A DNA stretch of 15,420 nucleotides from Bacteroidales bacterium (lineage in GTDB: Bacteria; Bacteroidota; Bacteroidia; Bacteroidales; UBA7960), in contig PWNY01000006.1 in NCBI GenBank assembly GCA_003557805.1, positions 1 to 15,420 of the forward strand, in the 5' to 3' direction. The translations under genes were made by a program, and so were the position numbers. Position 1 is the first letter of the stretch, and each line of letters begins with the position of its first letter. Below, in pieces: positions 6,805-13,974 of this stretch. Below the pieces are notes generated by a model. The model did not search any database and had not been told where the DNA came from. It saw only the letters and a program-made list of their open reading frames with translations.

Positions 6805-8148
6805 TCAGAACCCGTAAGAAATGCCTGTTACAAGGGAGTAACCGAAGGGGTATGCATGTCCCATCATAAATCCTTCCCTGAGCACCGGGTTCAGGAAGAG
6901 TTGCGCTGTCGGTTCAATATGTAAATACAGCCGGTTGGTAAGCGGAAGTTCTACCGAAAATCCTCCAATGGCCGAGAAGTTGATTTCCCTGACACCAAAG
7001 GTTTCACCCACAGGGTTCTGGTAAATATTCCTGCCCAGGTATACATCATTACCAATAAGGTATGTACCTGACATACCTCCCTTTACATGCAGGTCAATAC
7101 CTCCCCTTCTGAGAATGTGATACCTGAAGACCACCGGCATTTCGATATAACTGAACACCTGCGATATTCCCTCACCCGATCTCTTCAGGGTACGGATCTC
7201 TGTACCCTCAAGCCCCTCCTTGCTGGTAATTACTCGCGATGACTGCACATCGGCAAAATAGTGGTATTGATCAAACAGTGCAACACTGCCCTGCGAGGTC
7301 AGTATGGTCTGCGGATGCAGGACCCTGCCCGTGGTCCTTTCCTGCCCGTATAGAGGGAGGGAGGAAGGATGGTTGTAGGATACTATATCCCTGATGTATT
7401 GTCCTGTCCTGAAATAGTTAAGTCCTGTCTGAAGGGTCCACCCGGGAGCGAAGTTGTAGTAGCCGCTTATGCCTGCGCCCATTGTCAGCATGGCCTCTTC
7501 CAGGGCCCCGTAGGGTATGTCTTCATATGCAGGTCCGACACCGCCTGAGTACACCCTGTAACTGGACTGGGGAGAAAAGTGGGCCCCCACCCGGAATTTA
7601 TGAGGCTCATTCGAACTGAAGGCTGCAAAAAAGTCGTATATCCTTTCGGTATATGGCTTGTTAACACTCCCGGAGAAAGAGCCGGACGGATATTGTGCCA
7701 TAAGTTCAGTTACCGGGTATCTTTCAGGGAGATCTACCGTAAGGAGTGCCAGGCTGTTATCATCTGCTGGCTGTAAAACATCTTCACCCAGGGAAGCAAA
7801 CAAATAACCGGAGGTGCTTATTTCGGGCCGCTCAGCACCGGGGTTCATAATAATCCCGGGAGAAGAGACAGTGAGTGCCGGGGCGACCGGGCTGATTGCC
7901 TGAGGCATTTGAGTTTCGGAATAGGCTCCGGGAATGGTATCTACCCTGTCGGTAAGCAACCAGTATGTTAATACAGAGACTGCAAGCATGGCAACGGAAG
8001 CTGCAATGCCTGAAAGCATATAACGCACTGACCTTTTACGGCGCAATGCCAGCGCATCAGATATTTCAGCCCATGCCTCGACAGGAGGATTGGCCTCAAG
8101 ACCCTCAAGCTCCTCTCTTACTCTCCTGTCAATATAATGCTCTTCCAC
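6805..8148 (-). CDS. anti-sigma-like inner-membrane segment fused to outer-membrane beta-barrel protein
   Basis: From the GTG at 8148 the product has 447 residues. Residues 1-41 are charged and contain LEGLEANPPVEAWAEI, resembling the short cytoplasmic N-termini seen in Bacteroidota proteins encoded just after ECF sigma factors. Residues 42-66 form one strong membrane segment (SGIAASVAMLAVSVLTYWLL). A Pro/Ser-rich linker follows to about 165. Residues 184-447 alternate short aromatic-rich strands typical of a small porin-like barrel and end in Phe, the usual last residue of outer-membrane proteins. A longer ORF begins at a TTG (8196) that overlaps the sigma gene by 20 bases; I prefer GTG because the family-like N-terminus starts there. 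It likely restrains the sigma factor, perhaps in response to envelope state. How one chain with a transmembrane helix places its barrel is unclear. Confidence 0.75.
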   Translation of the reverse strand: MEEHYIDRRVREELEGLEANPPVEAWAEISDALALRRKRSVRYMLSGIAASVAMLAVSVLTYWLLTDRVDTIPGAYSETQMPQAISPVAPALTVSSPGIIMNPGAERPEISTSGYLFASLGEDVLQPADDNSLALLTVDLPERYPVTELMAQYPSGSFSGSVNKPYTERIYDFFAAFSSNEPHKFRVGAHFSPQSSYRVYSGGVGPAYEDIPYGALEEAMLTMGAGISGYYNFAPGWTLQTGLNYFRTGQYIRDIVSYNHPSSLPLYGQERTTGRVLHPQTILTSQGSVALFDQYHYFADVQSSRVITSKEGLEGTEIRTLKRSGEGISQVFSYIEMPVVFRYHILRRGGIDLHVKGGMSGTYLIGNDVYLGRNIYQNPVGETFGVREINFSAIGGFSVELPLTNRLYLHIEPTAQLFLNPVLREGFMMGHAYPFGYSLVTGISYGF

Positions 8149-8176
8149 TTTTATATAATGTTTCAGTAACTGTTTC

Positions 8177-8725
8177 CTAAATAGCCTTGACAACAACCTG
8201 CATCTCCCTTACCAGTTTGTCTTTAAGCAACATCCTTGCCCTGGCAAGATTTGAGCGGGATGTTGACTCGGCGATCTGCAGTGCCTCTGCTATCTCCCTG
8301 TGCGAATAGCCTTCCAGTGCATACAGGTTAAAAACAAGCCTGTACTGGAGGGGCAACTGCTGCACCAATGCAAGGATATCCCTCGCATTTAACATATCAG
8401 GCCCTTTGTTGCTGCTTGAGTACCCCTCATAATCCATCACTTCTTCAGCAGGCAGATGGTATACCCTTTCACGGTATTTTTCTATGGCCGTATTGACAAA
8501 TATCCTCCTTATCCATGCCTCAAGGCTTCCCTGCCACTTGAATGACGGTAAACTGGAAAACACCTTGACAAAGCCCTCCTGTAAAATATCCTGGGCCTCG
8601 TCATAGCTGGCCGAATACCTCAGGCATATACCAAACATCTTCCTGGAAAACCTGGCATATAAACGGTACTGGTCATCCTTGCGGTTTTGCAAGCAGCCTT
8701 TTACTATTTTCCTTAAGGGGTCCAC
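8177..8725 (-). CDS. ECF-type RNA polymerase sigma factor (sigma-70 family)
   Basis: This is an extracytoplasmic-function sigma factor of about 182 residues. Region 2 runs from about residue 20 to 87 and includes YRLYARFSRKMFGICLRY, the acidic DEAQDILQEGFVKVF helix and GSLEAWIRRIFVNTAIEKYR. Region 4 covers about 119-172 with LPLQYRLVFNLYALEGYSH and the recognition helix-turn-helix REIAEALQIAESTSRSNLARAR. The longest ORF begins at a TTG (8758), but a perfect TAnnTTTG box covers its first codons, so the transcript should start inside it. The GTG at 8725 gives the N-terminus MDPLRKIVKGCLQNR, as is typical for this group. It is followed by the barrel gene, a pairing known in Bacteroidota where the second gene modulates the sigma factor. 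Target promoters cannot be read here. Confidence 0.92.
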   Translation of the reverse strand: MDPLRKIVKGCLQNRKDDQYRLYARFSRKMFGICLRYSASYDEAQDILQEGFVKVFSSLPSFKWQGSLEAWIRRIFVNTAIEKYRERVYHLPAEEVMDYEGYSSSNKGPDMLNARDILALVQQLPLQYRLVFNLYALEGYSHREIAEALQIAESTSRSNLARARMLLKDKLVREMQVVVKAI

Positions 8726-8746
8726 CTTTGAAATATAAGCTTTTAA

Positions 8747-8776
8747 CAAAGATAGCAAATCCCCGGTATATTCAAA
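8747..8776 (-). promoter_or_regulatory. promoter of the sigma factor/barrel operon
   Basis: The minus strand reads TTTG (8776-8773), 18 bases, then TATCTTTG (8754-8747): an exact match to both Bacteroidota housekeeping elements. The inferred start near 8740 gives a leader of about 15 bases to the GTG at 8725. The promoter lies between the lipoprotein stop and the sigma gene, so sigma and barrel form a unit separable from the lipoprotein. Confidence 0.75.
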
Positions 8777-8785
8777 GAACGCAAG

Positions 8786-9583
8786 TTATTGATTATGAAA
8801 AATCTCTCCAGCCCCTGAAAATATTGCAATCACATAATCTTCACTGAATTCCCTGGCAATATCCTCAAGCGTATCAAAATCATCCTCAAATTCCCCTAAA
8901 AAGTAATTTTCATGAAAATTGCTGTGCCCCTGATCAAACAGTTCAAGCTTTTCATCGCCAATTCTAAAAAAGCCGTAATTGCCCGGAGGCAGGTTTTTTT
9001 TAACCACGCCGGCATCCCAAAGGCTGTCGTAAAATATACTGCTGTCAATATCTGTGATTCCGGCCTTGCCGTGAATATATCCCCAGACAAAATTGCCGGG
9101 CACTCTTTTAACCTGTTCATTCCTGATTTCGATAAAGGGATTGTCACCCTTGACCAAATCCAGGAATACCTTGTCCTGCTCACCTATCAGGCTGGTGCTG
9201 ACAGACTCGTCATTCACTATGAACACCAGGTCATGATGGGTTCCGGGAAGTGCTTGTCCTATTTCAATAAATGCCATGGCTGGACCGACAGATGTAACAC
9301 AGGCATCATAAAGCCTGATCCCTTCGAAACTTATCACCTGACTTGATCCGCTTTGGCTGGTCTCGTACTTGATCTGGAAGTTGGAACAGGGGTATTCCTC
9401 AATGCTAACAACATGCAGGGCTGTGTTCTTTTGGCCATTCTCAAAGAACTTTCTCAGCTCAATACTCAGATGGCCAGAAAACACCGCCTTTTCATCCTCC
9501 TTGTTGCAGGCCGGGAAAAACAGCATTACCGACAATATAAACCAACAAGGCCGGCAAATAATATTCCTAAACTTTCTTTTCAT
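8786..9583 (-). CDS. lipoprotein of unknown function
   Basis: I do not recognise the family. The 265-residue product begins MKRKFRNIICRPC, has a hydrophobic stretch at 14-25 and a lipobox FFPAC with Cys26 as the probable lipidated residue, followed by Asn-Lys-Glu-Asp-Glu, a negatively charged stretch like those that send Bacteroidota lipoproteins to the cell surface. The mature part is mixed polar and aromatic with a run of acidic residues near 232-241 (EFEDDFDTLE) and three further cysteines at 66, 95 and none paired by an obvious motif. It looks like a soluble, beta-rich domain, but this is an impression only. The ATG at 9583 fits the signal peptide. It lies 60 bases before the sigma gene's GTG on the same strand; read-through could link them, but the sigma gene has its own promoter. 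Confidence 0.75.
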   Translation of the reverse strand: MKRKFRNIICRPCWFILSVMLFFPACNKEDEKAVFSGHLSIELRKFFENGQKNTALHVVSIEEYPCSNFQIKYETSQSGSSQVISFEGIRLYDACVTSVGPAMAFIEIGQALPGTHHDLVFIVNDESVSTSLIGEQDKVFLDLVKGDNPFIEIRNEQVKRVPGNFVWGYIHGKAGITDIDSSIFYDSLWDAGVVKKNLPPGNYGFFRIGDEKLELFDQGHSNFHENYFLGEFEDDFDTLEDIAREFSEDYVIAIFSGAGEIFHNQ

Positions 9584-9587
9584 GTTG

Positions 9588-9668
9588 TCAGAGTGCCGGA
9601 TAAACCTGCAGCAGAACCGTCAACTTAATTGCCTGTATTAAAAAAACCCGCCCGAGCCTTGTTTTCAT
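9588..9668 (-). CDS. possible leader peptide ORF, 26 codons
   Basis: A short ATG-initiated ORF (9668 to TGA at 9588) encodes MKTRLGRVFLIQAIKLTVLL followed by six residues. It runs through the T-tract of the hairpin at 9640-9684 and stops four bases before the lipoprotein ATG. This layout would suit a leader peptide that affects termination ahead of the lipoprotein gene, but an ORF of this size can arise by chance and there is no clear ribosome binding site. Coding is not established. Confidence 0.15.
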   Translation of the reverse strand: MKTRLGRVFLIQAIKLTVLLQVYPAL

Positions 9669-9684
9669 AGTTTGCTCAAACGGG
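9640..9684 (-). terminator. rho-independent terminator or attenuator before the lipoprotein gene
   Basis: On the minus strand CCCGTTTGAGC (9684-9674) and GCTCGGGCGGG (9657-9647) pair at 8 of 11 positions, with a three-base internal mismatch and a 16-base loop, followed by seven T's (9646-9640). It lies 57 bases before the lipoprotein start, so it either ends the upstream small-RNA unit or controls read-through into the lipoprotein gene. Confidence 0.55.
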
Positions 9685-9720
9685 ATCCATGTTCGCATTG
9701 TAATTAATGTTCATAAAGAG

Positions 9721-9838
9721 CGTTTCAGGGAAATGGCCGCATGGCTAGTTGTAATTGGTTAATGTTGTTTTTGGGCTTCTTTTGCCTTGGTGTAGCTTTA
9801 GAAGCATTGTCGCGGCCATTTCCGTATCCCCTGAAACG
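9721..9838. repeat. inverted repeat with a nested inner inverted repeat
   Basis: Arm 9721-9740 (cgtttcagggaaatggccgc) is the reverse complement of 9812-9838 apart from a 7-base insertion in the right arm. Arms 9775-9780 and 9800-9805 (gcttct/agaagc) form a second perfect pair inside. The flanks show no target-site duplication, so a small transposon is less likely than an RNA structure. Confidence 0.8.
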
Positions 9839-9842
9839 AATA

Positions 9843-9873
9843 CAAAACCTAAAAAATGAAAATATTTGGAAAA
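9843..9873 (-). promoter_or_regulatory. weak candidate promoter for the small RNA
   Basis: The minus strand reads TAGGTTTTG at 9851-9843, which is TAnnTTTG with one extra T, with TTTT at 9873-9870 where a -33 element would sit. The predicted start falls at the edge of the large inverted repeat. The match is imperfect and the region is T-rich by nature. Confidence 0.3.
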
Positions 9874-9908
9874 AGGAGAAAAACACCCGGCGAACAGAAT
9901 CGTCCGGG
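9870..9908 (-). terminator. probable terminator of the TPR-protein gene
   Basis: On the minus strand CCCGGACG (9908-9901) and CGCCGGG (9892-9886) pair with one bulged A and an 8-base loop, followed by TGTTTTTCTCCTTTTT (9885-9870). It lies about 110 bases after the TPR stop codon. Confidence 0.5.
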
Positions 9909-10020
9909 AAACTTTTAATGGGATTGTATTCCAGCAATAAACAAAGAACGAATAACAATGACAACTCGTTCACATATATATGACGAGCATCCGGTGCCAT
10001 TCGCTGCGTCGAATTGAAAA

Positions 10021-12264
10021 TTAATTTTGTTTTTTCTGGCGGCTTCTTACTTCAAGCTTCAGATAGTCCAGCATCAGATCCATACCGGCATCACCGATAC
10101 CGTGCATTGCAAGATGCTTCCTGTCTTCATTGAATGCAGCCTCAAAGTCCTTTATGCTTTTCCAGGCTAGTATGCTTTTAACATAAAGACTGAACGCCGC
10201 AGAGGGATCACCCTGGCACCATTTTACATGACCAAGGTTCATAAGGTCGTAATGGTTTTCACTGTCACTGGCCAGCAAACGTTGCAGGTAATCAGCTGCT
10301 GTGTCAAATTTGCCAAGCAGGAAAGAGCACCATGCCAGGGGTCTCCTTATCTTATGGTTTTCGGGGGCGAGAACCTCAACCTTGAAATAGCAGTCAAGGG
10401 CTTCCTGGTACTGTTCAAGATGTATCAAACACTGCCCTATATTGGCCTGTAAGACCATATCCTCCGGATCCTGTTTCTCGGCCTGTCGGTAATAGGAAAG
10501 AGCTTCATCCCACTTATTGAGATATTTGCAGCACCAGGCAAGCTTTTTTAGTATCCACAGCCTGCCGGTATCTATAAGATCTGCTTTCTGGTAATATTCA
10601 TAAGCTTTGAGCAGGTCACCGGTCTTCTCATAACAGAAGGCTATCTTCTCAAACAGCTCAATATTACTTTTATCATCCCTGATTATTGAAAGGAAAATCT
10701 TCAGAGCATCATCGTAGAACTTCTTGTCGAAAAGCAGTTCTGCAATATTCCTCATTGTCCTGCCACCGGGAACCAGCAGTTTAACAAAACTTGTTTCGTG
10801 CAGGTCAACTTCCATGTCGAAGACATCGTCAAACTCATCTCTCCAGGGGTGGAGTTTGTAAAACCGGTAAAGGTCCTGGAAGTACTGTGTATATATGCTT
10901 TTTGTCCTGGCAAGGGAGCCGGGCAGGTCATCCTCCTTTTCCAGCTCCGAAATGTTTTCCATCTCGGCACTCAGCATGTTCATCATCATGGTCTTCTGCT
11001 GATCCGGGACCATCTGGAGATTGAAACAGAAGGAATACTTATCTGAGTTGCACATAAAATATGTGTCTTCCAGCTTTTCAACCAGGGGCGTAAGGTCAAA
11101 CTCCTTCCCCGGGTCTTTTATAACATGCTGTATAGCCGGGTTGTCCTGGTAAAAAGGGATAAACCAGTTGCTTATCTCACGAAAGAACGGAAAATGCTTG
11201 AGCCTGGAAAAGGCACTTATGAAAACGTCCATGCCGTCCATCTGCATTTCGGTAAGCTCCTGGAGCTTGTCAAGCAAATCGGGGGCATCCTCAAAAAAGG
11301 TTTCCCAGTCAGGGTTCCTTTCCTCTTCAGGGTCATCAGAGAAGATATTGTCAAGATCCAGCTTTTTCTCTATACCGGGTCGCATCTTCATGATCTCGGG
11401 CAGGATCTCCATTTCCCACTTTTTCTTCACCTTTTCAGTTTCCCGTGACTTTGTGAACTGCACCAGTATTGCCTCAATATGCTGCTCTATCTGCGGGAAT
11501 GATTTCAGCTCCATTGTCTTATCCACAAGCGTGGGGTAGAGCCTGTGACGCTCATTGTACTTCAGGAAACAGAGGGTCAGGCCTATAATTGCTCTCTCCC
11601 ATACAAACTCCTCCCTGTTATGTACAAACCGGAAAAGCATCAGGAACTTGTTTACATCGAAATAACGCAGCAGGCTCAACGTCAAGGCACTTACAACAAG
11701 TGCCTTATCGTGCCAATGCAGTTTACCTGAATCACACACGGCCTCCAGCAACTTTAGCTCCTTATCTGAATAGTGATCCCCCAGCCATACTATCTGGAAA
11801 ATAAAGGCGAGTGTCTTATCCCTGTCAGCTGCTTTCTCACTGTCTCCTACTTTTACATCCTTAAGCAGACCTGCAAGCTCATCATCGAAGGAGAGTTTCT
11901 CCAGGACCTGGACAGCTTCATTAAGTTCCGCGCCCTTCCTTCTGTTAACCTCCTTTTTAAGCAGGCTGGTGTTCCCCCCGGCGCCACTTTCCGAAAGGTT
12001 TTCCCTTAGCTGGTCCGCAAGTTCCAGCAGGCTTCTCTTGATATAGTTATACACCTTTTCACGTTCCGGGTCACTGACACCGGAAAAGGTATGCTTGAGC
12101 AACTGGGAGTAGGCGCCTTGCATTTCATCAATCCTCTCATGAAGGAAGTCAAGACCCGACTTGTCCGTCATCTGGCGCAATAGCACTATGGCATCTGACA
12201 ACCGCTGGCGGTAGACCAGCCTGCAGACTGTTTGATATGTTTTGTCCAAACCCATACTTGGCAT
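10021..12264 (-). CDS. tetratricopeptide repeat protein
   Basis: This 747-residue protein has no signal peptide or membrane segment and is likely cytoplasmic. Residues 1-500 are mainly helical and highly charged, with an acidic stretch (DDPEEERNPDW, 310-320) and no domain I can name. Residues 505-703 contain about six TPR units: 505-535, 536-568, 570-601, 604-635, 638-669 and 672-703, with typical pairs such as FCYEKTGDLLKAYEYYQKA and NIGQCLIHLEQYQEALDCYF. TPRs bind peptides or assemble complexes; the partner is unknown. Similar long TPR proteins with the FQDLYRFYKLHPWRDEF type of segment are, to my knowledge, widespread in Bacteroidota without a settled function. The ATG at 12264 lies only 16 bases after a strong terminator, and no ribosome binding site is visible; Met4 is an alternative start. 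Confidence 0.9.
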   Translation of the reverse strand: MPSMGLDKTYQTVCRLVYRQRLSDAIVLLRQMTDKSGLDFLHERIDEMQGAYSQLLKHTFSGVSDPEREKVYNYIKRSLLELADQLRENLSESGAGGNTSLLKKEVNRRKGAELNEAVQVLEKLSFDDELAGLLKDVKVGDSEKAADRDKTLAFIFQIVWLGDHYSDKELKLLEAVCDSGKLHWHDKALVVSALTLSLLRYFDVNKFLMLFRFVHNREEFVWERAIIGLTLCFLKYNERHRLYPTLVDKTMELKSFPQIEQHIEAILVQFTKSRETEKVKKKWEMEILPEIMKMRPGIEKKLDLDNIFSDDPEEERNPDWETFFEDAPDLLDKLQELTEMQMDGMDVFISAFSRLKHFPFFREISNWFIPFYQDNPAIQHVIKDPGKEFDLTPLVEKLEDTYFMCNSDKYSFCFNLQMVPDQQKTMMMNMLSAEMENISELEKEDDLPGSLARTKSIYTQYFQDLYRFYKLHPWRDEFDDVFDMEVDLHETSFVKLLVPGGRTMRNIAELLFDKKFYDDALKIFLSIIRDDKSNIELFEKIAFCYEKTGDLLKAYEYYQKADLIDTGRLWILKKLAWCCKYLNKWDEALSYYRQAEKQDPEDMVLQANIGQCLIHLEQYQEALDCYFKVEVLAPENHKIRRPLAWCSFLLGKFDTAADYLQRLLASDSENHYDLMNLGHVKWCQGDPSAAFSLYVKSILAWKSIKDFEAAFNEDRKHLAMHGIGDAGMDLMLDYLKLEVRSRQKKQN

Positions 12265-12280
12265 ATATGCAAAAATAGTA

Positions 12281-12307
12281 AAAAGCCCCGGACTTACCGG
12301 GGCTTTT
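12281..12307 (-). terminator. strong rho-independent terminator of the AbgT-family gene
   Basis: Perfect 11-bp stem AAAAGCCCCGG (12281-12291) and CCGGGGCTTTT (12297-12307) around the loop actta, followed on the minus strand by TACTATTTTT. It lies 48 bases after the transporter stop. Because the stem is symmetrical it could act on either strand, but only minus-strand genes flank it. Confidence 0.9.
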
Positions 12308-12355
12308 AAGTTTCATTATCATTTCCCGACAGATTGCCGGTAAATTATTCCCTTT

Positions 12356-13906
12356 CTACTGGGGGTAATATATCGGACCTTCAATACCCAAAGGTATATT
12401 CAGAAGTATCCAGGCAATGAACATCGGTATCCTGACGATCATAAATGCAATGGCGTATGGAAGCATAACAGAAATAATGGTTCCAATACCTATGTTTTTC
12501 ACGTATTTCTGTGCAAATACGATAACCAGCGGGAAATAAGGCAGCAGCGGAGTAAGAATGTTGGAGTATGAATCACCTATCCTGTAGGCCGCCTGTGTCG
12601 TCTCGGGGGAATATCCCATGAGCATCAGCATCGGCACAAATATCGGCGCAAGTATCGCCCACTTTGCCGAAGCGCTGCCGATTATAAGGTTAATGAATGA
12701 CGATACCAGTATAAAAGAAATAAGAAGCGGAATCCCGGTAAATCCAATCTTCTGGAGACCGGCTGCCCCTGATATTGCCATTATAGATCCAAGGTTTGAC
12801 CAGATAAAGAACTGTACAAGGTGTGCAGCAACAAATGCCAGTACGATATAACCACCCATGGTACCCATCGCCTCGGCAGTCATGTTTGCAACATCCTTGT
12901 CTCCTTTTATGGTCTTTGCCTTCAGCCCGTATATAAGCCCTGAAACAAAGAAAAGGATAAACATCAACGGTACAATGGAGTTATAGAAAGGGTTCAGGCT
13001 TCCATCCTCAGCACGTAATATCCCGTTTGAAGGTATTATCATCGCGGCTATAAGAGCCAGTATTACAATTACCGCTGAACCAGCCCACTTCAGGCCCTTT
13101 TTCTCAAGCGGTGTAAATGAATTTGAGTACTCCTCATCATCTTCACCCTCGTATTTACCCAGCCTCGGTACTATTATCTTCTCCGTTACATACATGCCGG
13201 CAAGGCCAATGAGTGGAACCGAAGCAGCCATAAGGTAGTAATTTGACAGCGGGTTCACAGTGTAGGCAGCATCCATTATTGTTGCAGCAGACTGGGTAAA
13301 TGCGGCTATCATCGGGTCAAGTCCGGTAGGCAGGAAATTCGCCCCGAAACCACCCGAAACACCTGCAAAGGCAGCTGCAAGGCCAGCAAGCGGGTGCCTG
13401 CCCATCCCTTTGAAGATGGCAGCCCCCAGGGGAATAAGAACTACATATCCGGCATCAGCAGCGACTGAACTTACCATACCAGCTACAACTATAGAGAATG
13501 TAATAAGCCTTTTGGGAACCTTGGCCACGAACACCCTCAATGCAATGGCAATAAGGCCGCTGCGCTCCGCAACACCTATACCAAGCATTACAACAAGAAC
13601 CAGCCCAAGCGGGGGGAATGAGGCGAACACCTCAACCATATTGGTCATTATCATCCTTATACCCTCGGCATTCAGAAGGTTCACCGCCTCTATCGGTTCA
13701 TCGATGTCAGGCGAAGGATGATCGGCACTGACACCAAGGTTGCCGAAAACAAAAGAGAGTATCAGAACGATACCGATAAGGATAGCAAAGAGCGTAACGG
13801 GCTGGGGCAGTTTGTTCCCCACCACCTCAATCTTGTTCAGAATGCGTTGCATGGCGCCACCGGTTTCTTTCCCGTTACCCGGCTTGGATTCATTTCCAGT
13901 TGTCAT
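12356..13906 (-). CDS. AbgT-family transporter
   Basis: This 516-residue polytopic inner-membrane protein belongs to the AbgT family, whose studied members are E. coli AbgT (p-aminobenzoyl-glutamate uptake) and Neisseria MtrF and Alcanivorax YdaH (proton-driven, linked to sulfonamide efflux). Length matches AbgT (508). A polar N-terminus of about 30 residues precedes the first hydrophobic helix at 36-54. Conserved-looking blocks are LGIGVAERSGL at 108-118, SVAADAGYVVLIPLGA at 147-162, the hairpin region FLPTGLDP at 191-198, IIGSASAKWAILAPIFVP at 408-425 and GDSYSNILTPLLPYFPLV at 444-461. Substrate and direction of transport cannot be told from sequence; no pabA/abgAB-like or folate gene is adjacent. 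The ATG at 13906 is preceded by a consensus promoter and a 62-base leader with a tandem repeat, and the gene ends at a strong terminator, so it is probably monocistronic. Confidence 0.94.
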   Translation of the reverse strand: MTTGNESKPGNGKETGGAMQRILNKIEVVGNKLPQPVTLFAILIGIVLILSFVFGNLGVSADHPSPDIDEPIEAVNLLNAEGIRMIMTNMVEVFASFPPLGLVLVVMLGIGVAERSGLIAIALRVFVAKVPKRLITFSIVVAGMVSSVAADAGYVVLIPLGAAIFKGMGRHPLAGLAAAFAGVSGGFGANFLPTGLDPMIAAFTQSAATIMDAAYTVNPLSNYYLMAASVPLIGLAGMYVTEKIIVPRLGKYEGEDDEEYSNSFTPLEKKGLKWAGSAVIVILALIAAMIIPSNGILRAEDGSLNPFYNSIVPLMFILFFVSGLIYGLKAKTIKGDKDVANMTAEAMGTMGGYIVLAFVAAHLVQFFIWSNLGSIMAISGAAGLQKIGFTGIPLLISFILVSSFINLIIGSASAKWAILAPIFVPMLMLMGYSPETTQAAYRIGDSYSNILTPLLPYFPLVIVFAQKYVKNIGIGTIISVMLPYAIAFMIVRIPMFIAWILLNIPLGIEGPIYYPQ

Positions 13907-13922
13907 ATGTGTAAACGGATTT

Positions 13923-13962
13923 GTTTATAGTGTTACTTATTGGTTTATAGTGATGCTTATCG
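13923..13962. repeat. tandem 20-bp direct repeat in the AbgT-gene leader
   Basis: Two adjacent units, gtttatagtgttacttattg (13923-13942) and gtttatagtgatgcttatcg (13943-13962), match at 17 of 20 positions. They occupy about +7 to +46 of the predicted transporter leader, ending 16 bases before the ATG. Two helically spaced copies (20 bp, about two turns) would suit a repressor site, but a simple duplication is also possible. Confidence 0.75.
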
Positions 13963-13974
13963 ATCAGAAGGCAT

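Larger units (their letters stand above)
9640..9838 (-). ncRNA. candidate structured small RNA, about 200 nt
   Basis: Three features coincide on the minus strand. A near-consensus -7 box (TAGGTTTTG, 9851-9843) would start transcription around 9836-9838. The first 27 bases (9838-9812) pair with 9740-9721: twenty base pairs interrupted by a single 7-base bulge (GATACGG). Inside that loop, GCTTCT (9805-9800) pairs with AGAAGC (9780-9775). The rest of the loop is poor in G and looks unpaired. A terminator-like hairpin with seven T's ends the unit at 9640. The size and three-hairpin layout suit a small RNA, but I cannot assign it to a known family. It might instead be a long 5' leader of the lipoprotein gene or the 3' tail of the TPR transcript. 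Confidence 0.4.
9584..10020. other. 437-base gap without a convincing protein gene
   Basis: Between the lipoprotein start and the TPR-protein stop. From the TPR side on the minus strand it holds: a probable terminator (9870-9908), a near-consensus -7 element (9843-9851), an inverted repeat with a second one nested inside it (9721-9838), and a hairpin with a seven-T tract (9640-9684). Open frames here (for example minus 9725-10000 and plus 9741-9983) are rich in Phe, Lys, Arg and Asn and have no family-like features; I read them as chance. Confidence 0.6.

Noticed and set aside
8149..8196. TTG start of the barrel gene overlapping the sigma gene by 20 bases
   Set aside because: TTG starts are rare, and the family-like N-terminus begins at the GTG (8148); kept only as an alternative.
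9721..9838. Inverted repeat as a miniature transposable element
   Set aside because: No target-site duplication at the ends, arms differ by a 7-base insertion, and a promoter-like box and terminator fit an RNA unit better.
9725..10000. 91-codon minus-strand ORF, and an overlapping 80-codon plus-strand ORF (9741-9983), in the large intergenic gap
   Set aside because: Composition is low-complexity (runs of Phe or Lys/Arg/Asn), no family features, and both cross the inverted repeat and a terminator; better explained as non-coding.
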